Assembly: GCA_001717545.1 (NCBI GenBank)
Contig: CP017039.1
Location: 2,666,001 to 2,730,000 of the forward strand
From: Anaerolineaceae bacterium oral taxon 439
Lineage (GTDB): Bacteria; Chloroflexota; Anaerolineae; Anaerolineales; Anaerolineaceae
Direction of reading: 5' to 3'
DNA: 64,000 bases
The position numbers and the translations under genes are program-made. The notes beneath the pieces were generated by a model. The model ran no database searches. It worked only from the letters and a program-made list of their open reading frames with translations, and was not told the DNA's origin. Positions within the stretch are counted from its first letter, which is position 1. The number at the start of each line of letters is the position of its first letter. Below, one piece after another: positions 38,627 through 47,710 of this stretch.

Positions 38627-39553
38627 TTATTCCTCCGCTCCGAGAATCTTCATGAGTAACGCCATGCGAACGAACATACCGTATTTGGCCTGACGGAAAT
38701 ACGCGGCGCGCGGGTCGCTGTCGATCTCGACCGCGATTTCGTTGACGCGCGGGAGCGGATGCATGACGATCATGTCCGCTTTCGCGCTTTCCATCTTCGT
38801 CGCGTCGAGGATATAGCGATCCTTCAGTCGGACGTAATCCTCCTCGTTAAAAAAGCGCTCTTTCTGAACCCGCGTCATGTACAGGATATCCAGTTTCGAC
38901 AGGACCGGGGTCAGCTTCCGGACCTCTTCAAACGGGATCCCGTTCCTGATCAGGATCCCGTCTCGAACGTAATCCGGAACGACGAGCTCGTCCGGGGAAA
39001 TCAGGACGAATCTGATCCCCTGATAGCGGGATAACGCCTTGATCAGCGAATGAACCGTGCGGCCAAATTTCAGATCGCCGCAGATTCCGACCGTCAGGTT
39101 TTCAAGCGTTCCTTTTTCCTGAAGAATCGTCAGCAGGTCGGTCAGCGTCTGGGTTGGATGATGATGCCCGCCGTCGCCGGCGTTGATGACGGGAATATCG
39201 GCCGCGTTCGCGCCGATTCGCGGGGCGCCTTCCTTGGGGTGACGCATGACGGCAATATCGGCGTAACAGGCGACGGTCCGAAGCGTATCGGCGATCGATT
39301 CGCCCTTCGCCGCCGACGAAGAATTCGCTTCCGCGAAACCAATGACCTGCCCGCCGAGCCGGAGCATCGCCGCTTCAAAGCTGAAACGCGTCCGCGTCGA
39401 CGGCTCGTAAAATAACGTCGCTAATAAATATCCGTCTAACGCATGGGCATAGCTGCGCGGATCGGCGATGATTTTTCGGGCGAGATCGAAAATCTCTCCC
39501 ATCTCGTCCACACTGAAGTCCATCGGTTCAAGCAAGTCGCTGCCTTTCAGCAT
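38627..39553 (-). CDS. pyrB: Aspartate carbamoyltransferase catalytic subunit
   Basis: This 308-residue enzyme condenses carbamoyl phosphate and aspartate, the committed step of pyrimidine synthesis. The carbamoyl-phosphate motif [13 protein letters not shown] has STRTR at residues 52-56. [10 protein letters not shown] lies at 132-141 and [10 protein letters not shown] near 260. It is the first structural gene of pyrBICF and has the companion regulatory gene pyrI. A short leader ORF and a terminator lie 50-140 bp upstream, pointing to attenuation control. Confidence 0.96.
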   Translation of the reverse strand: MLKGSDLLEPMDFSVDEMGEIFDLARKIIADPRSYAHALDGYLLATLFYEPSTRTRFSFEAAMLRLGGQVIGFAEANSSSAAKGESIADTLRTVACYADIAVMRHPKEGAPRIGANAADIPVINAGDGGHHHPTQTLTDLLTILQEKGTLENLTVGICGDLKFGRTVHSLIKALSRYQGIRFVLISPDELVVPDYVRDGILIRNGIPFEEVRKLTPVLSKLDILYMTRVQKERFFNEEDYVRLKDRYILDATKMESAKADMIVMHPLPRVNEIAVEIDSDPRAAYFRQAKYGMFVRMALLMKILGAEE

Positions 39554-39598
39554 AATCGTTTCCTACCTTTCGTAATCGCCCGATTCCGAGCTTTTTGC

Positions 39599-39629
39599 AA
39601 AAAAAAAACCTCCATCCTCCGGAGGTTTA
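39599..39629 (-). terminator. pyr operon attenuator (intrinsic terminator upstream of pyrB)
   Basis: On the minus strand AAACCTCC (complement of 39621-39628) pairs perfectly with GGAGGTTT (complement of 39606-39613), with a 7-nt loop and a run of ten T (complement of 39599-39608). It lies 46 nt before the pyrB ATG, downstream of the promoter at 39749-39777, so it must be passed to reach pyrB. The leader ORF stop codon overlaps its 5' arm. Confidence 0.85.
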
Positions 39630-39695
39630 ATTCTTAGCGATCAATAATTCGAGAAAGGATAACGAGCCGATTTTTCGCAGGTTTTTTTCATCCAT
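39627..39695 (-). CDS. Putative pyr leader peptide (22 residues)
   Basis: The ATG at 39695 is preceded by GGGAGAG at 5 nt spacing, and the 22-codon frame (MDEKNLRKIGSL, then SFLELLIAKN) ends in TAA at 39627-39629, overlapping the first bases of the attenuator stem. A ribosome finishing this ORF would cover the 5' arm and prevent the terminator. The second half of the leader is U-rich (TTATCC, TTTCTC, TTATTG on the RNA strand), a place where polymerase could pause when UTP is low. This matches the logic of E. coli pyrL-pyrBI attenuation, though the peptide itself is unrelated. Coding is inferred, not proven. Confidence 0.55.
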   Translation of the reverse strand: MDEKNLRKIGSLSFLELLIAKN

Positions 39696-39748
39696 TTTCT
39701 CTCCCGACTGGCGCGGCTGCGCGCCGGATTGTTACTGCCTTCGGGAGG

Positions 39749-39777
39749 ATGATAGCCCAAAGAATTGCCGCTGTCAA
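39749..39777 (-). promoter_or_regulatory. pyr operon promoter
   Basis: TTGACA (complement of 39772-39777), a 17-bp spacer and TATCAT (complement of 39749-39754). Transcription should start near 39741, giving a leader of about 190 nt with the leader ORF and attenuator. The surrounding 39554-39939 gap holds no other gene. Confidence 0.88.
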
Positions 39778-39939
39778 CCGGTTTTTCGATTTTCCTGACA
39801 CGAAAAGAGGAGGCGGCAATTGAAATAGTAAATGCACCGATGAGGGGGCCTGTGGGCAAAATGGCTTGGGTTAGCGGTCTGAAAAAACGTCTGCACAGTC
39901 CCTACAGCTTAGCTGCATTTACATTGACAATTGATTTCC

Positions 39940-40290
39940 TTACCCGAACAGCTCCCGATGCGCCAGGATCGCGGCCCCCGCGCTGCAGGCCGGACATAAG
40001 CAGTACCGGCTGCCATTGGCCTTCGCCTCCGTAAAAGCAACGATCATTTCCTTCACCTTCTCCTTACCAAAATGCCGCATTCCCGCTTCAGAAGCGAAAA
40101 AGCTCAGCGAATCATCGATCGTATTGACATCCTCCTCCAAAGCCGCGATCAGCTTCGAGGACAAATCGCTTTCGCGATCCGTCCCAACCGCCGCGAGCCA
40201 TTCCTCTCCAAGCTCCCGCAGCGGCGGATAGCAGGACTCCGCCGAAACCAGCTCCCGAACGAACGCAACTGCCTGATTCTTATCTGACAT
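39940..40290 (-). CDS. Small conserved cytoplasmic protein, unknown function
   Basis: This is a 116-residue mainly helical protein with a conserved-looking C-terminal Cys motif (YCLCPACSAGAAILAHRE). The pattern (RELGEEWLAAVGTDRE, LIAALEEDVNTIDDSLSFF, KANGSRYCLCPAC) resembles a family of about 110 residues that I recall from anaerobic Firmicutes, sometimes mislabelled as Hsp90; that link is from memory. The CxC-PxC array could bind a metal. A strong AAGGAGGAT ribosome site precedes the ATG. It stands alone between the pyr leader and the secreted-paralog array. Confidence 0.65.
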   Translation of the reverse strand: MSDKNQAVAFVRELVSAESCYPPLRELGEEWLAAVGTDRESDLSSKLIAALEEDVNTIDDSLSFFASEAGMRHFGKEKVKEMIVAFTEAKANGSRYCLCPACSAGAAILAHRELFG

Positions 40291-40410
40291 AAGTATCCTC
40301 CTTGATATTCTTGCCTGTAATGATAGCCTGAAATGGATATATTTTGCCGTTTCCGGCGCGGAACCGCATACAAGGCCGCCGCGGCCCGCGCCGGGTTCAG
40401 CTAAGCCAGG

Positions 40411-42369
40411 CTACCTGACGTCAACGACCGTGCTCCAGGCCGGGTCGCAATCGTAAAACGTCATATTCATCGGATCATAATCTTCTGGATATATTTCCCA
40501 CATTTTAGATAAACAGAACGAAATCTTAACCTTTTCCGTTTTTTCAAACGAATCATTATCCGCTTCATTTACGTGAACCTGCGTGAAGCCGGTATACGTA
40601 AACATGCGATCATAAAGCTTAAGCTGCGTTCCATCATCAGCTTCCAGAAAAACATGACTGTTATTAAGTTCAGGAGAAAATTGGTCATTGAACCCACTCA
40701 TGAACAGGATCGGCTGAATTGGATTGAAGCGCAAACTTTTCATCGTCAAATCATGCCCATTAATCGATATCGTTTTATTTATCGCGACATCTTTCGTTAA
40801 TTCCGCCAGCTCCGAGCCGTCCGTTTCAAATTCAAAGACCCATGGACCCTCCTCTGAGAAACATCGATACGTCCAGTACTCACTGTAAGATTCTTTATCT
40901 TCCCAGCATGTTTGAACATCGCGCACCGTCACACGAACTTGAATCGGGTCTTTCGGGGAGACGTAGCCTTCCCTTTTCATCAAAGAATTGCTGACCATAT
41001 TCATTACGACCAGCGGCTCCTCGTTTACATCGTTAATTCCCGGCTCGCCGCCACCGCCGCCCCCATGCAGCTTGGATGTCTCAAATTCCGGCGGATAAGG
41101 AAGGACAGGCCCGACATCAATCCACGCAGAACCAATCTCAAAACCTTTCAATAATTTTTGATCCTTCTTTAATTTATCCGTCCCGACTAAGAGAGAAACG
41201 GAGATATTATCTTCAGTCACCATCACCTTATCCAACAGGATCACAGTCCCATTCGGCGTCGTCTGTGCCAGCCGCACTGGCTTCGTATATTCGTTCTCTG
41301 AATCAAAGAAATCCCAAAGCCTATATTCCGGTTCAAAATCTGACATGAATTCTTCCAAATCAGTCGATTCCAACACTGTCGGAACGGTCATCGTCCCGAT
41401 CGCCTCATATCGCTCAATCCCCTGTCCTTCGTTCGCTGGGCCTGAAGCCGTTGCGAAGTAAGGCTTAATCGTCAGCGTTTCGGCATCCTTGATCCAATTC
41501 CACCCGTTATTATCTGCATCAGAATAAAAAGTCATATGCTCCCAAGCCGTCGCATCCTCTAACGGATAGCTATCTTCGTGGGTAAGTTGAATCTTATTTC
41601 CGCTTCCATCCTCAATAACGAAACCTAATAGATTCTCCGACGTAACGGTAGAGAAATATGAATCAAATTCTTCGTTATAGATAAGCTCATGTTCTTTAAG
41701 ATAACGAGTAACGCTAATCTGCGTCCGGAGCGGCGAGGAAACCATCTCGTCCACATCATACAGCGTATGCCCTGATAATATCGATTGATCCAACGTTTCG
41801 GATCGCGTCGACGCTCGCAGTTTTCGCCCATCCGCGTTGAACGAAATTTCCCATGGACCTTCTAATGTCTTTGGAAATCCCATTCCGCCGTCAGAATAAG
41901 ACATTTCAGTGAAAGAAACCGTCATTGGTATTTCGTCATTTTCCAAAACCTCTTTCGGAACCCTGGCGCTTAGAACGAACGTCACCGTTCCTTCGCAAAA
42001 AACGGAATCGTCTCCGGAGCCTCGGTCCCAGTCCCGCCAGATATCATACGACTCTTCGCCTATCCGCAGTCCATTTTTTTCATACCCGAATCCGAGCGAA
42101 TTAGCGTTCAGAATCTTTTCCGACGTCAGCGTTACGGAAAGATGAACGGTATCTCTTTCCAATATCAGCTCATTTAATCTGACGATAACGCCTTCAACCT
42201 CTTCGGACGCAGCGTCCAGCTTCTGAATCAACCCCTGATCATCCTTAATTCCGAACCAGTCGGCCAGCGTCGGCAACGCTCCATCTTCAGCGCGGCTCAC
42301 CGTCGGGACAGCGATCATCGCCGCCAGAACCAGCAGCAATACCGGATAAACCATCGTCTTTATTTTCAT
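40411..42369 (-). CDS. Secreted DUF4179-like paralog 1
   Basis: The protein has 652 residues. A signal peptide (VYPVLLLVLAAMIAVPTVSR, then AED) directs export. The first half (LADWFGIKDDQGLIQKLDAA onward) matches the extracytoplasmic domain of the anti-sigma factor encoded at 47711. The second half (DLEEFMSDFEPEYRLW onward) matches the protein at 46649. A conserved poly-Gly loop (HGGGGGGEPGINDVNEEPLV) lies near residue 440. Cysteines in QTCWED, RCFSEEG, SFCLS and FYDCDPAW recur in the paralogs. It is the last gene of the array. A role as an ECF-controlled surface protein or decoy of the sensor domain is inferred. Confidence 0.8.
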   Translation of the reverse strand: MKIKTMVYPVLLLVLAAMIAVPTVSRAEDGALPTLADWFGIKDDQGLIQKLDAASEEVEGVIVRLNELILERDTVHLSVTLTSEKILNANSLGFGYEKNGLRIGEESYDIWRDWDRGSGDDSVFCEGTVTFVLSARVPKEVLENDEIPMTVSFTEMSYSDGGMGFPKTLEGPWEISFNADGRKLRASTRSETLDQSILSGHTLYDVDEMVSSPLRTQISVTRYLKEHELIYNEEFDSYFSTVTSENLLGFVIEDGSGNKIQLTHEDSYPLEDATAWEHMTFYSDADNNGWNWIKDAETLTIKPYFATASGPANEGQGIERYEAIGTMTVPTVLESTDLEEFMSDFEPEYRLWDFFDSENEYTKPVRLAQTTPNGTVILLDKVMVTEDNISVSLLVGTDKLKKDQKLLKGFEIGSAWIDVGPVLPYPPEFETSKLHGGGGGGEPGINDVNEEPLVVMNMVSNSLMKREGYVSPKDPIQVRVTVRDVQTCWEDKESYSEYWTYRCFSEEGPWVFEFETDGSELAELTKDVAINKTISINGHDLTMKSLRFNPIQPILFMSGFNDQFSPELNNSHVFLEADDGTQLKLYDRMFTYTGFTQVHVNEADNDSFEKTEKVKISFCLSKMWEIYPEDYDPMNMTFYDCDPAWSTVVDVR

Positions 42370-42394
42370 TGAATTCCTCCTTATCGATGATTAG

Positions 42395-42441
42395 AGCGGG
42401 CCCGGCCTCGCCGGCAATCGGCGTCAGGAAACGGGCCCGCT
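42395..42441 (-). repeat. Intercistronic hairpin between paralogs 1 and 2
   Basis: AGCGGGCCCG/CGGGCCCGCT (42395-42404, 42432-42441) form a 10-bp stem; each arm contains a GGGCCC palindrome. No T tract lies on the transcribed side, so it is more a processing or stability element than a terminator. Confidence 0.65.
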
Positions 42442-42454
42442 TTTCCGTGGAACG

Positions 42455-44440
42455 TTACGGAAGCGCGATCACGACGTCCTGCGCGCCCTCGCAGTCGTAA
42501 AACTTCGGATCCTCCGGATCAAAATCCTCTGGGAACTCCGTGTAGTCCGAGAACTCCGGATAGCCGCAGCCGAACAGCGTCAGCGTCTCCGTCTTCTCCA
42601 GCGACGCGATCAGCTCGGGATCGACGATTTTCCTGGATAACCGCCTGAATGGCGCATCATCATATTCCAGGCGCATCGTCTTCCCGTCATCCGTCCTCGC
42701 GAAAATCGCATCCATTCCATCGTCTGCCCAGTTCGAATTTTCAATCTCGACAAAGAAAATCAGCTGCATCGGATTAAAGCGCAGCCGGTACAGCGACAAT
42801 TCACCCTGCCCGACCGTCAGCGTCTCGTCCAAATCAAACTCTTCCGTCTTCGCCGCCAGCTCCGCCCCGTCGGTCTCGAACTCAAACGTCCATTCGCCGT
42901 TTTCCCGGAAACAATGCGAATCAAAGTACAGGTCCTCTTCCGCCTCGGACTTGCCCCAGCAAACCTGATAATTTTGAATCGTCAGCCTGACCTGAATCGG
43001 ATCGCTGGCCGAAACGTAATCGTCTAAGAACATCAGGTCGCTCCGGACGCTGTCCACCGCCACAAACGGGTCGTCGTTGAGCTTATGCAGGTATGGACCG
43101 CCGCCCCCGCCGCCTCCATAGCGCGGCTTGAAATAATTTTCGGGATACGGGATCCGCGGCCCAACTTCGATCGTGTACGAACCGATCTGAAAATCGGACG
43201 GCTCCTGATCCAGGGCCTCCGGAAGCCCCATTAAAACCGTGACGAATAAATCGTTCTCCGTCACCAGAACCTTATCCAGCATCAGCGCCGTTCCAGCTTT
43301 CGTCTCATGCAGATGACGAACCGGCTTCACGTATGGGCTCGACGTATCGAGCGAACCAAGCAGCGGATCTTCAACGATATACTCCGGCTCGAACGAGAAC
43401 ATGAACCGATCCAGTTCGGTCGGGAAATCTCCGGCCGCCAACCGGATCGGCTCCAGCGCCATATACCGTTCGATCCCTTCGCCGCCCTGGCTCGGCCCCG
43501 CGGACGTCGCGACATACGGCGTCAGCGTTACATATTCCGCGTCCTTCAGCCAGCTCCAGCCGTTAGCCTCCGCGTCGGTCCTGAAGCCCCGATGAAGCGG
43601 CGTATCCTCGTCCGGCGGCCCCCCCCAATACGTATAAACCTCCGTGTCCAAATGCGTCCGGTTCCCCTCGTCGTCCGACAGGACGAATCCCAGCATCGAG
43701 CTGTTATACAGGTCCTGGCGCCGGTCCGCATCCGTCCCAGCCTTTCCCTGCCGCACGATCGGCAGCGTCAACGCTGCCCGGGCGCCGAACGGCGTCAGCG
43801 TCAGCGTATCGATCACGATCAATCGATCGTCGACCAGGATCGGACGATCGACCGCGATTTTCCGTACCGACTTCCATCTCGCGTCGAGATCCAGCAAAAA
43901 ATTAAAATACCAGCTTCCGCCGAATTCAATCCATCCTTCTTCCGTCCTGGCGCTTATTTTTGAAATACTGAGCGACAGATCCAGTTCGTCGCCATGAATG
44001 AATTCGTCCGGAATCTCCGCCGTCAGGACCAGCTGCATCGCGCCGGGGCGCAGGATCTCCGATTCGTCGGACAGCGCCGAATCGTATCGGTCAAACCCTT
44101 CCAGCGGAAAAGATTCCATCCCCAGCCAAAGCAGGTTTACATCAGATCCGAATTGTAAATCGTACAGGTCTTCAATCCGGTCCGAGACGACGTACGTCGA
44201 TAAATAAAGCTGATTTCCGTCGAGCAGGGCTTCTCGAAGCTGAATTTCAATTCCGTAGTGAACCTGCGCCGGGAGATCGAGTTGCTGAATCATGCCCGCG
44301 TCGTCCCCGTCCTCAACCCCAAACCACTTTGCCAACGGCTGATACGGTTCCCCGTCTTCGGCGTAGCCCGCCGTCGGAACGGCGATCAGCGCCGCCAGAA
44401 CCAATAGCAATACCAGATAAACGTTCAATTTTATTTTCAT
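42455..44440 (-). CDS. Secreted DUF4179-like paralog 2
   Basis: The protein has 661 residues with a signal peptide (VYLVLLLVLAALIAVPTAGY, then AED) almost identical to that of paralog 1. The first half starts LAKWFGVEDGDDAGMIQQLD and aligns with the anti-sigma sensor domain. The second half has the poly-Gly loop RYGGGGGGGPYLHKLNDDPF, then YVSASDPIQVRLTI, and the cysteines in QVCWGKS, SHCFRENG, FGCGYP and FYDCEGA. It lies between paralogs 1 and 3, with hairpins on both sides. Function unknown. Being exported and sharing both modules with its neighbours, it probably assembles with, or competes for, the same ligand. Confidence 0.8.
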   Translation of the reverse strand: MKIKLNVYLVLLLVLAALIAVPTAGYAEDGEPYQPLAKWFGVEDGDDAGMIQQLDLPAQVHYGIEIQLREALLDGNQLYLSTYVVSDRIEDLYDLQFGSDVNLLWLGMESFPLEGFDRYDSALSDESEILRPGAMQLVLTAEIPDEFIHGDELDLSLSISKISARTEEGWIEFGGSWYFNFLLDLDARWKSVRKIAVDRPILVDDRLIVIDTLTLTPFGARAALTLPIVRQGKAGTDADRRQDLYNSSMLGFVLSDDEGNRTHLDTEVYTYWGGPPDEDTPLHRGFRTDAEANGWSWLKDAEYVTLTPYVATSAGPSQGGEGIERYMALEPIRLAAGDFPTELDRFMFSFEPEYIVEDPLLGSLDTSSPYVKPVRHLHETKAGTALMLDKVLVTENDLFVTVLMGLPEALDQEPSDFQIGSYTIEVGPRIPYPENYFKPRYGGGGGGGPYLHKLNDDPFVAVDSVRSDLMFLDDYVSASDPIQVRLTIQNYQVCWGKSEAEEDLYFDSHCFRENGEWTFEFETDGAELAAKTEEFDLDETLTVGQGELSLYRLRFNPMQLIFFVEIENSNWADDGMDAIFARTDDGKTMRLEYDDAPFRRLSRKIVDPELIASLEKTETLTLFGCGYPEFSDYTEFPEDFDPEDPKFYDCEGAQDVVIALP

Positions 44441-44474
44441 TCGCTTTCTCCTTATCCCTGACTTAAAAGAACAT

Positions 44475-44500
44475 GCGGGCGGCCCGAATGAACCGCCCGC
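44475..44500 (-). repeat. Intercistronic hairpin between paralogs 2 and 3
   Basis: GCGGGCGG/CCGCCCGC (44475-44482, 44493-44500) form an 8-bp stem with a 10-nt loop. On the transcribed strand it is followed by ATGTTCTTTTAAG, a weak T tract, so partial termination is possible. Confidence 0.65.
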
Positions 44501-44510
44501 TGATCCTGAT

Positions 44511-46469
44511 TCAGTTGAGGTCGATGACCGCGCTCCACGCCGGATCGCAGATATAGTAATCCAGATCGGAGTAATAATAACCGGCAGGAACCTTTTCCGG
44601 GTCGGGGACGCAGAAGCCGATTTTCAGCTTCTCCGTTTTTTCCAATGCCGCGATTTCGTCCGGATCAACCGTTTTTAAGGAAAAACCTGAAAACGGATAG
44701 GAACGCGGATTCAATCGCAGCCGCGTCCCGTTATCCGTCTCAACATACGCGTTCGAATAGGATCCGTCCCACTTTAAATCACCGGTAAAAAGGATCAGCT
44801 CCATCGGATTAAAGCGCAGCCGGTTCAGCTTTATTTCGGTTCCTTCGACGTCGACCGTTTCGTCTAATTCGATCTCTTTCGTCAGCCTCGCCAGCTCCGC
44901 GCCGTCGGTGTCAAACTCAAACGTCAGAGGTTCCGTTTCAGTATAACAGGCCGACGTATACCGTTGAGGGGCTATTTCTTCATCCCAGCAGACTTCCACC
45001 CGCAGTATCCGGACTTTGACATGCATCGGATCTTTCACAGACACATATCCGTCACTGTACATCAGGTTCCTGCCAATTCCGTCGTAAACGACCAGCGGAT
45101 CTTCATGGACAACGTTGATATACGGGCCTCCGCCGCCTCCGCCGCCGAGTTTGATTTCAAAATAATCCGGCGGGTATGGGACGACCGGCGAAACGTCGAT
45201 ATCATATCCGTTGATTTGGAAATCGGACGGAACAACGAGATTCTTCCCGTTCTTCTCCGCGATTCCCATCAGGACAGATATATAAATATTGTCCTCCGTG
45301 ACAAGAACTTTATCGAGCATGACCGTCAGCCCGTTTTTCGTCGTCTGCATCAGACGCACCGGTTTAACATACGCGTTCCGCGTGTCGAGCCCCCCGTATA
45401 ACGTGTAATCCGGCTCAAAATCCTCCATAAACGTTTCGATTTCGGTCGGTTCCGACGCGGTTTTTACCTGAATCGGTTCCAGCGGCAGGTAGCGGTCTAT
45501 GCCGTCCGCTTCCATATTCTGCGGCCCGGCAAGGGACGTCATGACCGGCGTCACCGTAATTTCTTTCGCCTCTTTAAGCCATGCCCAACCGTTATTCTCG
45601 GCCGTCGAAAAATAATCGATCTCGACGACCGGTTTCGGTTGTTCCGAAAGATAGTCATATTCGGGATACGCCGCTTCGATCCGATTCCCGTTTTCATCCG
45701 TAACGATAAAACCGTGTAAATTCCCCGGCGTCGAATAAAGCCAGGAGCCTTTCTCGAAGTCGTCTCGTTCGAGAACTTCTTTCGGAAGCATTCGTTCGAC
45801 GCTGATCCGCGCGCGCATCGGCGAACAAGTCAGCGTAAGCGCCGTAAATAATTCCCCGTCTCCAACGAACGGGTAATCGAGTTCAAATCCGCGCGTCAGC
45901 TCTCTCGGTTTCGTCATGTCCGCCGTAAAATCGAACGACCAAAACCCGTGTAAATCGACGCCCAGCAAGCCTCCCTCATCCGGGATATAGATCTTATCAA
46001 TCGCCAGATGCATCGGGACTTTATCGCCGCTCAATAACGATTCCGGGACGACAGCCGTCAGCACGACCTGAACCGCGCCGTCCCGTTTTCCGTCCGGGAA
46101 AAGCGCGTACGCGGCTGAACTTGACGAACTCCCATACAAATCAAAAAAATCAAGCAGCCCGATCCTCAGCCCATTCTCAATATGACCAAGCTGCAGCGAA
46201 TTCACATCCTCAATTCGATCAGATTTGACCATGATCGAGAGGTGGACCCGATGATTTTCAATCAGGATCTCACGCAATTCGATCCCGATCCCATGATGCG
46301 TTACCGGCGGAAGATCGATCGCCTGAACCAGTCCCTCCGGATCCTCAAAGTCAAACCACTCCCGAAGCGGGACGTAGTCCGCGTCTTCCGCGAAAACCCC
46401 GCCCGCCAGCACACAGCAACCGAATATGACCCATAAAAGCGGCAGCAACAGATAAGTTTTTCGATTCAT
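44511..46469 (-). CDS. Secreted DUF4179-like paralog 3
   Basis: The protein has 652 residues. The signal peptide (LLLPLLWVIFGCCVLAGGVF, then AEDADY) could be cleaved at an Ala site. The sensor-like first half (LREWFDFEDPEGLVQAIDLP, THHGIGIELREILIEN) is the closest of the three to the anti-sigma domain, which has LREWFAIQSHPELVETLDVP. The second half has LGGGGGGGPYINVVHEDPLV, YVSVKDPMHVKVRI and FYI/YYICDPAWSAVIDL. It is preceded by its own ECF-type promoter (46584-46611), which should drive paralogs 3, 2 and 1. A good ribosome site (AAAGGAG) precedes the ATG. Confidence 0.82.
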   Translation of the reverse strand: MNRKTYLLLPLLWVIFGCCVLAGGVFAEDADYVPLREWFDFEDPEGLVQAIDLPPVTHHGIGIELREILIENHRVHLSIMVKSDRIEDVNSLQLGHIENGLRIGLLDFFDLYGSSSSSAAYALFPDGKRDGAVQVVLTAVVPESLLSGDKVPMHLAIDKIYIPDEGGLLGVDLHGFWSFDFTADMTKPRELTRGFELDYPFVGDGELFTALTLTCSPMRARISVERMLPKEVLERDDFEKGSWLYSTPGNLHGFIVTDENGNRIEAAYPEYDYLSEQPKPVVEIDYFSTAENNGWAWLKEAKEITVTPVMTSLAGPQNMEADGIDRYLPLEPIQVKTASEPTEIETFMEDFEPDYTLYGGLDTRNAYVKPVRLMQTTKNGLTVMLDKVLVTEDNIYISVLMGIAEKNGKNLVVPSDFQINGYDIDVSPVVPYPPDYFEIKLGGGGGGGPYINVVHEDPLVVYDGIGRNLMYSDGYVSVKDPMHVKVRILRVEVCWDEEIAPQRYTSACYTETEPLTFEFDTDGAELARLTKEIELDETVDVEGTEIKLNRLRFNPMELILFTGDLKWDGSYSNAYVETDNGTRLRLNPRSYPFSGFSLKTVDPDEIAALEKTEKLKIGFCVPDPEKVPAGYYYSDLDYYICDPAWSAVIDLN

Positions 46470-46583
46470 GACAACTCCTTTACTTGCGAACGATCAACCT
46501 GCGCGCGACCCGTTCACGCCCGATCGCGCATCGTCATGTCCTTAGGGGACGAGCCCTGCCTGCGTACAACATCCCCATTGTAA

Positions 46584-46611
46584 TAGACGTTTCATTCGTA
46601 AAAAAAGTTCC
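46584..46611 (-). promoter_or_regulatory. ECF-type promoter upstream of paralog 3
   Basis: On the minus strand GGAACTTTTTTT starts at 46611, and after 17 bp comes CGTCTA (complement of 46584-46589). GGAAC plus CGTCTA at 16-17 bp spacing is the classic bipartite pattern of ECF sigma factors. It lies 115 bp before paralog 3 and after the stop of the 46649 gene, so it gives the downstream paralogs a sigma-dependent start independent of the sigma operon promoter. Confidence 0.72.
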
Positions 46612-46648
46612 AACGTTTTCTTAAAATTCTGGCGATGCGTTCTGAGCG

Positions 46649-47698
46649 TTATTCGAGATCGATGACCGTGCTCCACGCCGGATCGCAGGTATAAAACCTG
46701 ATACTCTCCCAATCGTAATCTTTCGGCGGTTCGCCGTTGATCCGATTCAGGCAGAACATAACTTTCAAGGCTTTCGTTTTTTCTAACGATTCATTAAGCG
46801 CTTCGGCAACAATCTTTCTATCAAATCCATTATAGGGATTACTACGCTCAAAAAGACGGAGTTGCGTCCCGTCGTCCGCTTCAATGAAAGCCGTAAGACC
46901 ATAAATAGAATCTTCCTGATATCCACGATTTGCGCCGCGTCCGCTTGTGAAAAGAATGATGTGGAACGGATTAAAACGCAGTCGATCCAACGAGAACTTC
47001 TTCCCGTCGATTTCAAACGTTTCATGCATCTCAAATTCTTTCGTTTTCGCGGCTAATTCCGCGCCATCCGTATCGAACTCAAAATTCCAAGGACCGTTTT
47101 CTTTAAAACAGCGAGGCTCGGAATAATCATCAATAACAACAACGTCCCAACATATCTCATACTTTAGAATCGTAACCTTAATATGCATCGGATCTTTCGG
47201 CGAGACGTACCCGTCATCGAACATCAATTCACTCCGAATAAAATCGTAAACAACAAACGGATCGTCATGGATTTTATTCAGAATCGGCCCGCCTCCGCCG
47301 ACTCCGCCATGAATTATTTCAAAATAATCCGGCGGATACGGTATGTGCGGCGTAACTTCCATCATTGAGAGTCCAAGTTGAAAACTGCTTGGAGCCGCCC
47401 AATTCTCACCTCGCGGTTCCACCCCCAGCAACACGGAAACAGTGACATCGTCCTCGGTAACGAGGACTTTATCGAGCATAATGACAACGCCGTCATCCGT
47501 CGTTACCGCCTGACGCACCGGCTTTGCATACGGACTTGTTGTATCCATTCCTGATAAAAATGTTTTGTCTGATGTCGGATAATCCGGCTCAAAATCCTCC
47601 ATGAATTTTTCGAGATCGCTCTGCGCTGTCACGGCTGTCAAAGCAAACAACAACATCAGCATGGCACACAAAAAGACGAACAGTCGATAGTTCTTCAT
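46649..47698 (-). CDS. Secreted protein equal to the C-terminal half of the paralogs (split partner)
   Basis: The protein has 349 residues. It has its own signal peptide (LFVFLCAMLMLLFALTAVTA, then QSD) joined directly to DLEKFMEDFEPDYPTSD, the point where the second half of the full-length paralogs begins. It then follows them to the end: HGGVGGGGPILNKIHDDPFV, YVSPKDPMHIKVTI, EICWDVV, RCFKENG, MFCLNR and FYTCDPAWSTVIDL. The missing first half is present in the anti-sigma protein encoded 12 bp upstream, which ends in GIERFHALEPINVSL. The two genes together equal one paralog plus an anti-sigma head. Confidence 0.85.
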   Translation of the reverse strand: MKNYRLFVFLCAMLMLLFALTAVTAQSDLEKFMEDFEPDYPTSDKTFLSGMDTTSPYAKPVRQAVTTDDGVVIMLDKVLVTEDDVTVSVLLGVEPRGENWAAPSSFQLGLSMMEVTPHIPYPPDYFEIIHGGVGGGGPILNKIHDDPFVVYDFIRSELMFDDGYVSPKDPMHIKVTILKYEICWDVVVIDDYSEPRCFKENGPWNFEFDTDGAELAAKTKEFEMHETFEIDGKKFSLDRLRFNPFHIILFTSGRGANRGYQEDSIYGLTAFIEADDGTQLRLFERSNPYNGFDRKIVAEALNESLEKTKALKVMFCLNRINGEPPKDYDWESIRFYTCDPAWSTVIDLE

Positions 47699-47710
47699 AT
47701 CTTCTCTCTC

